Shown here in pieces: positions 48,219-60,390 of a DNA stretch of 64,000 bases. The position numbers and the translations under genes are program-made. The stretch is from Geosiphon pyriformis (taxonomy: Eukaryota > Glomeromycota > Glomeromycetes > Archaeosporales > Geosiphonaceae). The stretch spans positions 2,151,644 through 2,215,643 of the forward strand of contig JAAOMT010000009.1 in NCBI GenBank assembly GCA_016748015.1. The letters are read 5' to 3'. The notes beneath the pieces were generated by a model. The model did no database searches, was not told the DNA's origin, and saw only the letters and a list, made by a program, of their open reading frames with translations. Each line of letters opens with the position of its first letter. The first letter of the stretch is position 1.

Positions 48219-48347
48219 TTTTTTTATTTGTTTAACAAGTGAGGTTCAAACACTATCTAACACTATACATCAAAGAAATAATCTAAATTAGGCATAAATT
48301 ATGCATTTTTTACACATGACCAGCCACTTAAACTAGTCAAAACTACA

Positions 48348-48925
48348 CTATACAGCTATATAAACTGAAACTGAGTCATCTACATCTGAAAAAAACAAAC
48401 AAAATTTGTAAAATTCAAAATGAATACCAAAAACCTCAGTGATGCCCAGCAATTTGACCACCCCAGCAGAAAATCTTAAAGCCAAACCAGAAACCGATGT
48501 GAGAGCCAAACCATCAAGTGGAATCAACCTGTTTTTTCCATGCAAGCATGGTGCTTGGCATGAACTGACCAAACATTCTTCCTAAAAGCAGTACCGAAAG
48601 AGTGCACAAACTTGACAATTTCCATACCAGCAACCTTGGGATCACAGAAAACAGAAACAGTCTCACGAAACCAACCATTAAAAACAAAACCCTTGAATAG
48701 AGCCATAGACACTGAAGAATCAAAAACACAGGACAACAACAGCTGCAATATATCTGAAGAAGAAAAAGAAAGACCAGAGAGTGCATTTCAGAAACCTACA
48801 TGAGAATCCAACAACTGATGTTGAGCAGATTTGTTCACTTTACAAAAAAACACATGATCTGACACTTTTACATCACCACAATACAAACACAACACACTAG
48901 GATAAAATCTATTATAAAGGTGCTT
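48348..48925 (-). pseudogene. LINE ORF2 C-terminal tail, copy 3
   Basis: Continues after the LTR insertion with KHLYNRFYPS, then the zinc motif CLYCGDVKVSDHVFFC (CX2CX7HX3C), and runs through FNGWFRETVSVF to the end of ORF2 (VDDSVSVYIAV). When the insertion and one copy of CCAG/CTGG are ignored, the codons join in frame with the upstream part. Confidence 0.8.
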
Positions 48926-48929
48926 CCAG

Positions 48930-50348
48930 TATTACCAGAAGATTTCACACTTTTCAATACAAAAATTACAACACATACAATGGAAATTAACATCAAAATC
49001 ATGCAAAAAAAACCTATATCATCGCACTTAATCAACAAAATCAGCTGGCAATCTGGAAATAAATGATCAGCAATCAATCTAATTACAACAAAGAAATATG
49101 ACACAATTCAACAGTTTAACTAAGTTGGATATAAAGAAATCTTAACAAACTAAAAAACACCAATGGAAATGAATGATTAATACATGTAATCAGATAACAA
49201 CAGGTTTTGTTATGCTCCAAAATTCTCATATGTCCTTATTAGAACAATCTAACATTCCAGATCTGTGATCAATGGTTAAAAGTAGTTATCAAGAAATGTA
49301 ATCAATTGATCTACTTCTGATTATGTTGATCATAATTACAATTGGTATCATTGATTTACAATCAATGTTCTAGATCCAGCCATCTAAAATCTGATCATCT
49401 AAATTACTAGTTCTTGAATAAATAACAGGCTAAGTAAGCTTATCATGAATTGATTAATTAAATGTATATAAATAATTGATGTATTTTAAATAGTTATAAT
49501 ATAATATGTAGATCTGATGTAATTTAGCTATATATACAGCCCCTCTGTCAGCTCAGAAAAGTATCAGTTCAATACTGAGCCAACTTTTCACTATAGTTTT
49601 ATAGTAAGCAGTTAGTCTTTTCCTCTACTTTTTATATTCTCTCTCCTCTTTCTATGCTCTAAATACTTGTCATTACAATCTCAAGTATGTCTTCCCATAT
49701 TCCTTATCACCATTTGGAATTATGTTGTTTATAATCTTTTACTTACTTGTTATCACCATTTCAAGTTGTTTTATTACTTCCAATCTTTCAAATCATGTGT
49801 TATTACCATTTCACATTAAGTCTTGTTTCACCAAACAAGTTGTTAAATATAAAAATAAGTAATAAAGTATAATATTGTTAGAGAGTGGTCTCAACAATAA
49901 AAAGTTTAAGCAAAATTTATTTCAATTATGTTTGACTTTCATAATTCCTTTTATAATTCTTATAACTTCGTTTTCAAAGCAGACATTTGAACATCACACT
50001 CTTTCGACGACTAATTGAAAGAATTCTGGTTACATATTTCTTTGAGTAGTTGGTTTCACTTCTTATTGCTGGTTGTGCTTCTGATACATATAAAGAGATG
50101 TGACTTCTCTTTTCCCCTTTTCAAATACCTAAGACTGGTTCTTGCCCAAAAACAAATAATAATGACAATACTTTCTTTTACTTTTAATGACATTATCATG
50201 TACCTCTTTTTGCTCTCCCATTTATTGAAATAGTTCATACACCCATGATATATTATAGTCTATAGCATAATCATAATAATGTGTGTTCTAGGTGAAAGTT
50301 ATTGTCATTGCTAAAAAATTACAAATCCATAGCTTTCACCCAGTAATA
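48930..50348 (+). repeat. 5' LTR of the TRIM-like element
   Basis: 1,419 bp, begins TATTACCAG and ends CCCAGTAATA; the partner LTR ends CTGATAACA, so the ancestral ends were probably TGTTACC and GGTAACA. GCTATATATACAGCC near 49528 is a plausible promoter. It differs from the 3' LTR mostly by C/T and G/A changes. Confidence 0.82.
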
Positions 50349-50350
50349 TA

Positions 50351-50365
50351 TGGTGCCTCTTGTTG
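50351..50365 (+). other. Primer binding site of the TRIM-like element
   Basis: TGGTGCCTCTTGTTG starts two bases after the 5' LTR. It shares the first six bases and the 2-bp spacing with the gypsy PBS at 3882-3897. The matching tRNA was not identified. Confidence 0.6.
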
Positions 50366-50489
50366 TCAGTATAGAAACAACTATGAACATTTAAATAATC
50401 TTTAGATATTTCAAAGGACTTCGATCTTCCCTAGAGAGGAAGAAAAATTTAACAATTCATACAAGCTTATTTTTCAAAGATAGAGAAAA

Positions 50490-51906
50490 TATTACCAGAA
50501 GATTTTCACACTTTTTAATGCAAAAATTACAACACATACAATGGAAATTAACATCAAAATCATGTGAAAAAAATCTACATCATTGCACTTAATCAACAAA
50601 ATTAGTCAGCAATCTGGAAATAAATGATCAATAATCAATCTAATTACAACAAAGAAATATGGCACAATTCAACAGTTTAACTAAGTTGGATATAAAGAAA
50701 TCTTGGCAAACTAAGAAACACCAATGGAAATAAATGATTGATGTATGTAATCAGATAACAACAGGTTTTGTTATGCTCCAAAATTCTCATATGCCCTTAT
50801 TGGAACAATCTAACATTCCAGATTTGCAATCAATGATTAAAAGTAGTTATCAAGAAATGTAATCAATTGATCTACTTCTGATTATGTTGATCATAATCAC
50901 AATTGGTATCATTGATTTACAATCAATGTTCTAGATCCAGCCATCTAAAATCTGATCATCTAAATTACTAGTTCTTGGATAAATAACAGGTTAAGTAAGC
51001 TCATTATAAATTAATTAATTAAATGTATATAAATAATTGATGTATTTTAAATAGTTATAATATAGTATGTAAATCTGATGTAATTTAGCTATATATACAG
51101 CCTCTTTGTCAGCTCAGGAAAGTATTAGTTCAATACTAAGCCAACTCTTCACTATAGTTTTATAGTGAGCAGTTAGTTCTTTCCTCTACTTTTTATATTC
51201 TTTTTCCCCTTTCTATGCTCTAAATACTTGTCATCACAATCTCAAGTATGTCTTCCCATATTCCTTATCACCATTTGGAATTATGTTGTTTATAATCTTT
51301 TACTTACTTGTTATCATCATTTCAAGTTGTTTTATTACTTCCAATCTTTCAAATCATGTGTTATCATTATTTTACATTAAGTCTTGTTTTACCAAACAAG
51401 TTGTTAAATATAAAAATAAGTAATAAAGTATCACATTGTTAGAGAGTGGTCTCAACAATAAAAAGTTTAAGCAAAATTTATTTCAGTTATGTTTGACTTT
51501 CATAATTCCTTTTATAATTCTTATAACTTCATTTTCAAAGTAGGCATTTGAACACCACATCCTTTTGATAACTAATTGAAAGAATTCTGGTTATGTATTT
51601 CTTTAAGTAGTTGGTTTCACTTCTTGTTGCTAGTTGCGCTTCTGATACATATAAAGAGATATGACTTCTTTTTTCCCCTTTTTAAATACCTAAGACTGGT
51701 TCTTGCCCAAAAACAAATAATAATGACAATACTTTCTTTCACTTTTAATAACATTATCATGTCCTTTTTGCTCTCCCACTTATTGAAATAATCCATACAC
51801 CTATGATATGCTATAGTCCATAGCATAATCATAATAATGTGTGTTCCAGGTGAAAGTTATTGTTATTGCTAAAAAATTACAAATCTATAGCTTTCACCTG
51901 ATAACA
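50490..51906 (+). repeat. 3' LTR of the TRIM-like element
   Basis: 1,417 bp, direct repeat of 48930-50348, preceded by the purine-rich AAAGATAGAGAAAA and followed by the CCAG duplication. Similarity to the 5' LTR is high along its whole length. Confidence 0.82.
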
Positions 51907-51910
51907 CCAG

Positions 51911-54900
51911 ACAGCCACAGGCAGTTGATAATGCAAAGCCTTTATGAAATAAGTGTGCACATTAGCCAAGAGTCTGCTAGTAAAACCAGTAGCCATGTGC
52001 AAATCAGGATGCCACACCAATGAAGAACGGAGCCAATTGATCTCAGAAATCAAATTACTTGGCAAAAACTTGGAACCCAAACAAACCTCCCAACGTGCTT
52101 GACAAATGGAATGGAAAACATCATGAACAAAGTGTCAAGAATTGCCAGAAACAATATCACCATCAGCCATCAAAAAGTGTTCACTCAAGTAAGAAGGAAA
52201 AAACTGACCAGAAAGAAAAACATTACCAGCAATGACATTGGCACATTCATTCTCTAAAATGCCAAAGTGACTCTTTACTTTGTGCCAACTAACCCTCAAA
52301 TTACTACCACAAATGACATTGACAATGTGCTAATACTCAACCCAACACTAATTATGAAAGTCAAGAAGAATCATATTCAATTCCAACCTATAAGCATCTA
52401 AAACAGCCTGACTATCTGAATACAAATAAACAGAACTAGACAAAAGAACGCATTTCAAAACCAATGCAATAGTTTGCAACTCAGCCAAAGTAGACAACAT
52501 CAGTCCTAACACACTGACGTCCAAGCCCAAACCAATGTCTTCAAAGAAAGCAGCAGCACCAGCTCTACAGCCTACCATGCCCAAATCCTTTAGAAATCTA
52601 TCTGTATATACAGACAAACTACCAGTACCAACTTGAGAAAAACACTCATGAACAGACAAAAAATCACCAGAATCAAAAATGTTCACTGGACCAATACCAT
52701 TTGAAACCACAGGGGAAGTAGGAAGAGAAGATGTATTGTTGAGAAATGCAGCAGAAAGCTTAAACCACTCAGGAACAAGGCCATGGAGGTCCAATTTTTT
52801 CTAACACTTGAAAGTATACCAATCAAAGACAACACCATAGTGGTTACAAAGTTGATCCACAAAGGCAATACCATACTACTGGAGAGAAGGGAAAAACCTG
52901 AGAAACTTTAACTTGCTCAGAATGGCAGACATTGGAACTCCACCATGAAAACAGAAAGAACTGGCCAAAGAACCACCCAGAGACAAATTGCAATCAAGAA
53001 GAATACAAACTATGCCTGCCAAAAAGTTATCAGAGGCACTGACATGAATGCGGACAGGAGAATACAAAGGGTGAACAGAGCACCAACACAAAACTTGCAA
53101 ATCATGGGACCTGTAAGAAAACAGACAACCCAAAATACTACCAGAGTTTGCAAAACTGACAAGAGAAGCAATCTTGCTCTCAGACTAAATCTGAGCGAAG
53201 GACTTCAAACCATAAAAAGAAGGATGGTGGATTATATCACTAGGAAAATTGAGCAGCAAACCAGACTTGATCTTCAAACCCTTACAAACCAAAGCATCCC
53301 ACTTGTTGTACATACCAACTGGAACAAAACTGAACTGCATTCTATAACTGACTATTGAATGGAAAACTGCCAACACCAAATATAAGAATTGTTTATCTGA
53401 GACAGCCTTTTTCAGGACCAGATTGGTGAAAAAATGAACATCCGAATTAGCTTTAGCCAGACTAGGCTTCGAAAAACCTTCAGTTAAGAGAAAAATACCC
53501 AAATACTAATAAGATTCACTCTTTTTGGCAATAGAAATTGGCAAGCCACTGATAAAAAGAGAAGGATTGCTGATCCTGCTATTGATAGAAATGGCTACTG
53601 TTTTGTTATTATTGATTGAAACGTTGTTAATTCAAAAAAATTCAATAGCTACATTGAGAATATGTTGAGTAGTACTTTGACTGCTACCAACTCAGATTGT
53701 GTTATCAATGAAAACACCAGCAGCAAAAAAAAAAAAAAGCCCAGCTTGAGATTTGGCATGACCACTTTTGAAAACAAAATAAGAAATCAACTTATACCTA
53801 TACACACTTTCCTAATGCTTGACTTCACACAACAGAGGATCATAAAATATATGCCACAAAAGGAAAAAAAAAACCTCTTCTTGGTCCAGGCCATTGTGCA
53901 CGTGATAGCCATCTGTCAAACTGAAATCTGTTATTACATGGTTGGTGCAATCCTTATGAATACTGCCAAAAAACCAAATAAATTTGCTACACATCTTAAT
54001 CCTGACCAAACTCTTTTTGAGATACTCCCAGCCAACTGAATTGTATGCTTTTTGCATGTTCTGCAAAACCAACCAAAGCTCTCAGTTCTTCTCCAAAGCA
54101 TTCTTAATAACCAAACCAATAGCAAAAATGAGAAACTGAGTTGTTGTACCTTTCAAAACCAAAAAATTGTCTCCATGAAAAACATCAAAAGTGCTGCATG
54201 CTAAAGAAATCTTATTAGAGAGAATCTTGAAAAGAATTTTACAAGCCATTTTAATCAAAGCGATAGGTCAAGTATTCATTAGAACACCTCCTCACTCATA
54301 TGGTTTGGGAATCATTGAGATTCAAGCCTCCTTCCAAGAGCTGGGCACTGATTCACCAGACAGACAAAAATTCAAAAACACCATAAGCATATCCAGGACC
54401 ACCCTATTACAATGCTTTCAAAGCTCATTCAATATACTCGAAAGACCAATAGCTTTGCCATTAGACAGGTAAGAAATTATACCAAACAGTTCATTAAAAC
54501 CAATCAAACACATAACACCAAAAAAACTTTATCAAAAACATACTCCAAAGACTGATATTGATGGCTCCAATCCCCAAAGACATTATTAATCACTCGACAC
54601 TTTCTAGTCCAACTCTCCATGATCATATCCATCTTAGACTTAACCAAATTGGGTTCTAGGATCAGTTTATCATTAACCACTAGATGATTAAGCACCACTT
54701 TGCAAAACAAACACTTCAGTACACTTCTGATTATATGGCCTTTATTTATCTTGAAACTTTTCATTCTCTTATCTATAGCAGACTTGATGTTTGCCTCTTT
54801 AGCCCTCAGAGACTTAGCAAACTTGGATGTGTGATAAGACCTTTTAGCCACAAAAAAAGCAGAACAAACACTAACAGAGCCAGGACCAGAGTCCACTATA

Positions 54901-56027
54901 TTTTGTACAACCAAAGTCTTAATATTGTCCAAAAAAATCCAATGTTCCATAAGAAACTCAAAATTTATAATACATTCCTCATGTAAGGTCTTAACCATTC
55001 TGGAAACCAAAAGCTCTAATTTGTGAAATCTCAAAGATTCCTTGGTAAAAACATTATTAAAGCCTTTGAACCATTTCTTTTTGAACACCTCATTAGCTGA
55101 GAGAACCATTATCTTGCAAACAACATCTCATATTGTATTCAAATCTGAATACCTTATAGAGGTGGCAAACTTATCCAAAAACAATATAGCATTGGCCAAT
55201 GTGACACTTTTAAAATTGTTTTATTTAATCTTATTAGCACCTTTGAAATCAAACTTCCATTGGTCTTTATTCACTTGCTTGCAAAGAGAGTTCAACTGCA
55301 TATTCAAAAATCCATCCAAATCTACAGACACAGAAACAGATTAGTGATCCATGTCAAAATGCTCACTAATCTCCAAAACGTTGCAATTCACTATTGCATC
55401 AACCAGACTCGAGAAAACAAACACATAATCAATTGTCTTCATAATACTTTTAGAATTAGCCCAAGTAGGCTCTTTCACAGCCGGGCTACTAACAAAAGAA
55501 TTGACTAGCCCTAAATCAAGACATTTTTTGAAACTTGCACACTTATGAGAACCATCTTCATTAAAATCACTACTGAGAATGATAAAAGAGGATTTATTAA
55601 CAGCCTTTGTGATAAAAAAGTTGATATTACCAGTCTGAGAAAACCAAACTACTGAGAAAGCACCAGTGTAGAGCCCCAAAATAAACACTGAAAGCTTATT
55701 CTTGAAAAGCAACTTGATAGACAGAAGCTGACCAGGCACTTTCAATACCTTGCAAATGTGTTTTGCCAAAGAAAAGTTCATGATGACCACAACACCAGCA
55801 CCCAGATAACCAGATTCTAAACTAGAGGTAAACACTCACATACCATCAAACTTATTGATAATCCAGAGACAAATCTTTCCTTTCAACTTAGACTCAGTAA
55901 AAATAGAAACCAAATTGTTCATGTTTTTGTGCCAATAAATAATATCATTCTGTTTCACAGGATTGTTCATTCCTCTAACATTGCAAGTAGCAATTTTCCA
56001 AATCAACTCATTCATTGAGAAGAACAA
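51911..56027 (-). pseudogene. LINE ORF2 endonuclease, RT and RNase H, copy 3
   Basis: Starts near 56027 with NELIWKIATCNVRGMNN. Endonuclease core 55835-55341 (FDMDH at its end, from SDHKA). The linker is intact over 201 codons (55109-54504). RT 54470-53185 shows SWKEAWISMIPKPYEW, QNMQKAYNSVGWEYL, GLDQEEVF and the mutated catalytic GVFIDNTIW. RNase H 52794-52200 has SVYTDRFLKDL, LAELQTIALVLK, SDSQAVLDA and HKVKSHFGILENECAN. The frame reaches LPVAVW at 51911, where the LTR element is inserted. Confidence 0.82.
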
Positions 56028-57808
56028 ATATCAGAAACTGAATCACCATTTTCTATCTTAGCTGAAAGGCTCATAACTGTAACCAAAAGGTTTCTCAATG
56101 TTTCTTTCATTTTTGTGATAACAGAAGTATCGAATATCACCACTTCTGCAACAGTTTTACCACTAGTAGTCACACCTGAACCCTCATTTATCACTATATC
56201 CATTCCTTAATTCTGTAATGAAAGGGTTACCAATGGCTGACATCCAGGACTAAGCTGGAAAATCATTGATTTAAGTGTATTCAATCTTTTAGCCAGCTTA
56301 TCTATGCACTCTGCAAGGCTGGCAAGACTGTGCTCAAGAGCGGCAAACCTATCATTCAATTCCAAAGGCACATATGGGGTAGGCTTCATCTCCGAAGAGG
56401 AGCCAGTATTCAGCAAAACATCTTGAACAGAAAGGGAGATGGAGGAGGAACCAGCAACAATCTTGGCCCATGAAACACCACCAAAGGAAACAGGACGAGC
56501 AACTGGCACTGAATGTTTAGCATAAATGGCTGCCAATCTGCTTTTATTTGTATCTGAAAGAACTTAGCATGGTGCACCACCAGAAAAAAATTTTCCACCA
56601 GAGACACAACCAAGAGAGGTATAACCCAACTTCCCATACTTTGTACACACAGCAGAACTAATACAAAACCAACAAAGGTGAGCCTCTTTTAACACAGGAG
56701 TGGTTCCCATGATAGCATCCAGTGAATTAACTGACTCAAAACAGACAACAGCACATCTGGCCTGGCCATATATAATCAGATAGTGGTCAATCACACATGT
56801 TTTTCCACCCACAGAACTAATAAAATCCCATATATCATAAGCATTGGTTCTCACGGGAAGAGTATAAAACAGTGCCTTATAAAGATCCCTAGAGTCCCAT
56901 GTTTGTTTATTAAGATCAGCTCTGGCCACATGAACAGCATCTTTCCCAATGAAGATAGATCATCTGGAAGCCAAAAGATCAGCCTGATTTTGATCTTCAA
57001 ACTCAACGATTGCTTTTTGCCATAGATTTACTAGTTGTATTTTGACTGATTTAATTACCCCAAATTCGGAAAGCGCAGCGTGCACAGCCTCAACAGACAT
57101 TTCAACAGGAATTTTTTTTATCACCACAGTCCGATCTAAATGTCTAGATGATTTTTTAAGATTAGTGTTCACTAGGATCTTTGCTTCAGTAGCCAACTTG
57201 GTAGCTTTTATTAAACTCAACTCGGAAGTAAATGTTGCTCTGACAATCCCAGCAAATTTTGAGGGGGTAGAGGCTCCCCCAAAACCATTGATTTTTGAAA
57301 ATAGTCTTCTGACTACCACAAGTTTTTCTTGAGTGGATTTTCTAACAACATTATTCAAGCTGATGTCCAAAGCAAAAAACTTCCTAACAGAAACATTGAC
57401 CAAGTTCTTTAAAAGGGGAGAGAGAACCACAGGTTTGTCTGAAAGTATATTATCAATATCATTACCCAAGAAGTTAATTTTCTTCAATGGTTTTCCAAGT
57501 GCCTTCTTAGTAAGAATTTTTGAACTTTTAGATATTTGTTCTGATTTCTCTCCAGCAAAAGCTCCACCATTTCCATGATCAAAGCTGGTTTCTTCAACTA
57601 AACATTCCTTCTCCATATCCACACTATCAGATTCAGTAGTATCATCAGTTTCAAAACCCCAAGAATGACTACTTAACATCTTAGCAGCAGCAAGTTTTCT
57701 ACTACCAATATTATCTTCCAAAACACCATCTCTTCTCTTCTTTCTGGATTCAGCAGACTTGACACCAATATTAAAGCCAGGCTCCATAATGGATTTGTTT
57801 AGAACCAC
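56010..57808 (-). pseudogene. LINE ORF1, copy 3
   Basis: Best preserved ORF1. A 282-codon open stretch (57808-56960) carries an N-terminal basic/acidic disordered part and an RRM-like domain (TVVIKKIPVEMSVEAVHAAL, then FGVIKSVKIQLVNLWQKAIV). After one TGA it continues through NKQTWDSRDLYKALFYTLP to a zinc-knuckle-like CTKYGKLGYTSLGC (Leu/Tyr around the expected His), then a Leu-heptad stretch (FAALEHSLASLAECIDKL). A 63-codon piece (56203-56012) precedes ORF2. As in copy 2, the conserved start lacks an ATG. Confidence 0.75.
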
Positions 57809-57949
57809 AATACTAGGGCCAACAGTGGCCTCATATCAAGCACAAATGGTTTGGAATTAGCAAACTGAATAATGAAAAACAGAAAAAAATTTTGGCTCTT
57901 TTTTTGGGAATTTGAGATGAACAAGAGAAAGAAGTGCAGTATTTCTTTA

Positions 57950-58380
57950 ATAAAATTGTATTTAATTGTTTAAAAAAATTTTTAAATAAAAAACCTTTTA
58001 TTTAAGAACAAAAAAAACTTTTTTAATTATAAAAAACTGTTTTTTAATATTTTTGTAGTATTACAATAATATTTTTTATATATCTTGTATTAATTATTAT
58101 TTTTTTGATATTAATTCTTTTTTTTACTAAACTAAATCTAAAAACTAATTAAACTATTGTTGTTGTCAAAATTTGTAGTACTAATTTTAAATCTATGCTG
58201 GTGTGTAAATATAATTCCAATCTAATAGCAGTTTTTTTTAGGTATTTGAAATCAAATTTTATATTGGTATTATGTACATATTCTGGCATAATACTCTTAT
58301 TATTATTACTAAATTATTTAAGTTTCTGCTCTTTTAAGAGATTTGAGAGTGTAATATATTGTTTAAGATTTTTGTTGAAG
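57950..58380 (-). pseudogene. Old gypsy pol fragment: dUTPase N-terminal part
   Basis: Minus-strand reading from 58370: FSNNN, then FDFKYLKKTAIRLELYLHTS, IDLKLVLQI, a SLVKKRINIKKIIINTRYIK stretch and IIVILQ. These follow in order the dUTPase of the element at 1-455 (YFNNN, LRY, LVLKPKSL, INLKIALKI, SSLASKGINV, GIIDAGYTGDI and TVMLQ). Motif residues are mostly mutated (Gly to Lys or Arg, Asp to Asn). It is probably the other half of the dUTPase at 48.0-48.2 kb, split by LINE copy 3, although about 100 bp near 57.95-58.05 kb do not align cleanly. Confidence 0.65.
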
Positions 58381-58383
58381 TTT

Positions 58384-60380
58384 TTTTTTTTTTTTATTAC
58401 AATTTATGAGTGAGATCCAAACACTACCTAGAGCTATACATCAAAGAAATGACATAAACTAAGTGTGAATTATGCTCTTTCTACATGCGACCAGCCACTC
58501 AGGCCAATTAGGACAACACTATGCAACTATATGTACCGAAACAGAATCACTAACACCAGAAAAAAAAAAACATTGTTTACAAAAGCCAAAACAAATGCCA
58601 AGAGCTTCAGTCATACTAAGTAGCCTAATGATGCCAGCCGATAACCTAGAAGCTGAGCCAAGGACCAAGATAGGAACTGAACCATCAAGTAGGATGAGAT
58701 TATTTTTCTCTATAAATGCATGATGCTTAATCCAAACCAACCAAATATCATTTCTAAAAGCAAAACTAAGAGAACGCACAAACTCAACAATATTCGAACT
58801 AGCAACCTTGTGAGATTTGAAAACAGAAACAGTTTCATGCAGTCACTCACTAAAAACAAACCTTTTAAAGAAAGCCGTAAATACAGAGACATCAAAGACA
58901 CAAGAAGACAACAATTGCAGCACACAAAAAGAAGAGAGAGACAGGCCAGAAAGCACCCTCCAAGATTTCAAACATGTATTCAGTATCTGAAGACACACAG
59001 AGTCATCAATCTTACAAGAGAAAGCATAATCTGATGTCTCCACTTCACCACAATATAAGCTGGGGTATCTTCTGTTATATAGGCATTTATGAACAGCAAC
59101 AGGCAGCCAGTAGTGCAATGCCTTCATGAAAAAACTGCATGCATCTGCTGTGGGCTTGCTAGTGTGGCCAGTGGCCATGTGTGAATCAGGATGCCATACC
59201 AGTGAGGAGCAGGACCAATCAACGTCTGCGAACAAACTGGCAGGCAAAAATTTAGAACCAGAACCAATCTCCCAGTACGCATGACTGACAGAACAAAAAA
59301 TATCATGAACAAAATGCCTAGAATTGCCAGAAACAGCCCCACCGTCTACCAACAAGAAGTGCACATGCAATTGAGAAGGAAGAAACCAGCCTGAGTGAGA
59401 AGAAACCCCAGCTATAGCATTAGCACATTTATTTCCAATCACACCAGAGTGATCTTTCACTTTGTGCCATTCAATCATCAAATTTTTGCCATGAATAATG
59501 TTTACAATATGCTGGCATTCAACCCAACAACAATTGTGAAAATCTGGACACACCAGACCCAATTCCAACTTGCAGGCATCCAGAGCAGCTTGACTATCAG
59601 AGAAAAGCCAAACAAAACTAGAACAGAGAACACACTTCAGTGCCAGCACAATAGCTTGTATTTCTGCCAAAGTAGAAGACAACAGACCTGAAACTCCAAC
59701 ACCCAATCTCAGATCAATGTCACTGAAAAAAACTCCAGCCCCAGCTGCACAATTCTTAGTACCAAGGTTTGTTAGAAACCCATCTGTATAAACAGAAATG
59801 CTACTAGAAAGAACTTGGGAAAGCCGATCACGAACCAACACAAAGCCAAGAGAGGCAAGAATACTCTGACGACCCTCATCAACCAAAGCAGGAGAAAGGA
59901 CACAAGGAGAAGACGTACCAGACAGGAACTTGACAGAAAGCATAAACCACTCAGGAGTCGGGCCATGGGGGTCTAACTTCTTCCACTGCTTGAATTTGTA
60001 TCAGTCAAACATGGCACCATGACGATCATGGAGTTGGTCAACAAAGACAATGCCATATTGCCAGAGTGAAGGAAGAAACCTGACAAATCTAGACTTACCG
60101 AGAATGGTAGACATGAGTATCCCACCACAAAGCCGAAATGGACTATCAAAAAAACCACTCAAAGATACATTGCAATCGAGGAGAACACAAACAACTCCCG
60201 CTAAGAAGTTATTCAAAGGACTGACTCAAGCACGAACAGGAACACTCAAAAGATGAACAGAGTGCCAGCATGAAACTTGTAAGTCATGAGACCTGTGGGA
60301 GAATAGGTGACTCAGGATTCCCACTGAGTTTGCAAAACAAATAAAGGAAGTGACTTTACTATCTGATTAAATCTGGGCAA
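58384..60380 (-). mobile_element. 5'-truncated LINE (copy 4), youngest coding copy
   Basis: Contains only RNase H, the C-terminal tail, 3' UTR and a T-run of about 15 bases at its left end. Probable target duplication GTTGAAGTTT (58374-58383) versus GTTGGAGTTT (60381-60390). It keeps a 366-codon uninterrupted frame and higher GC than its neighbours, so it is one of the more recent insertions. It lies in the protease-to-dUTPase part of the old gypsy element. Confidence 0.82.
58843..59943 (-). pseudogene. LINE RNase H domain and tail, copy 4 (intact 366 codons, 5'-truncated)
   Basis: RNase H degrades the RNA strand of the RNA-DNA hybrid. Visible: VYTDGFLTNLG (catalytic Asp), LAEIQAIVLALK (Glu), LFSDSQAALDA (Asp) and HKVKDHSGVIGNKCANAIAG (the last Asp replaced by Asn). 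A zinc-like YCGEVETSDYAFSC follows, with Tyr where copy 3 has His. The frame ends at a TGA where copy 3 has Trp (FNGW), and reading resumes to 58519 in the same order. Upstream RT tail fragments reach 60377. No start codon belongs to it; it is a truncated ORF2. Confidence 0.82.
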
Positions 60381-60390
60381 GTTGGAGTTT

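Larger units (their letters stand above)
48926..51910 (+). mobile_element. TRIM-like LTR element with 1.4-kb LTRs, 141-bp interior and 4-bp TSD
   Basis: 5' LTR 48930-50348, interior 50349-50489, 3' LTR 50490-51906, with CCAG on both sides (48926-48929 and 51907-51910). The interior has only a primer binding site (from 50351) and a purine-rich tract (about 50475-50489), so it cannot encode anything and must depend on proteins from other elements. The orientation is inferred from PBS and purine tract. The target is ORF2 of LINE copy 3. Frames inside the LTRs (for example 50015-50233 and 51576-51791) are the same sequence in both LTRs and are not genes. Confidence 0.85.
48219..57934 (-). mobile_element. 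Full-length LINE (copy 3), interrupted by a TRIM-like element
   Basis: Minus strand: 5' end at 57934 (CTTCTTTCTCTTGTTC), ORF1 57808-about 56010, ORF2 56027-48348, 3' UTR and terminal T-run near 48230. It is flanked by 15-bp near-identical duplications. A 2.98-kb LTR element (48930-51906) sits within ORF2 between RNase H and the C-terminal zinc motif. It belongs to the same subfamily as copies 2 and 4. The RT active site reads FIDN, so it is dead. Confidence 0.88.

Noticed and set aside
50015-50233. Hydrophobic frame repeated at 51576-51791
   Set aside because: It lies in both LTRs of the TRIM-like element; its repetition comes from the LTR and not from gene conservation.
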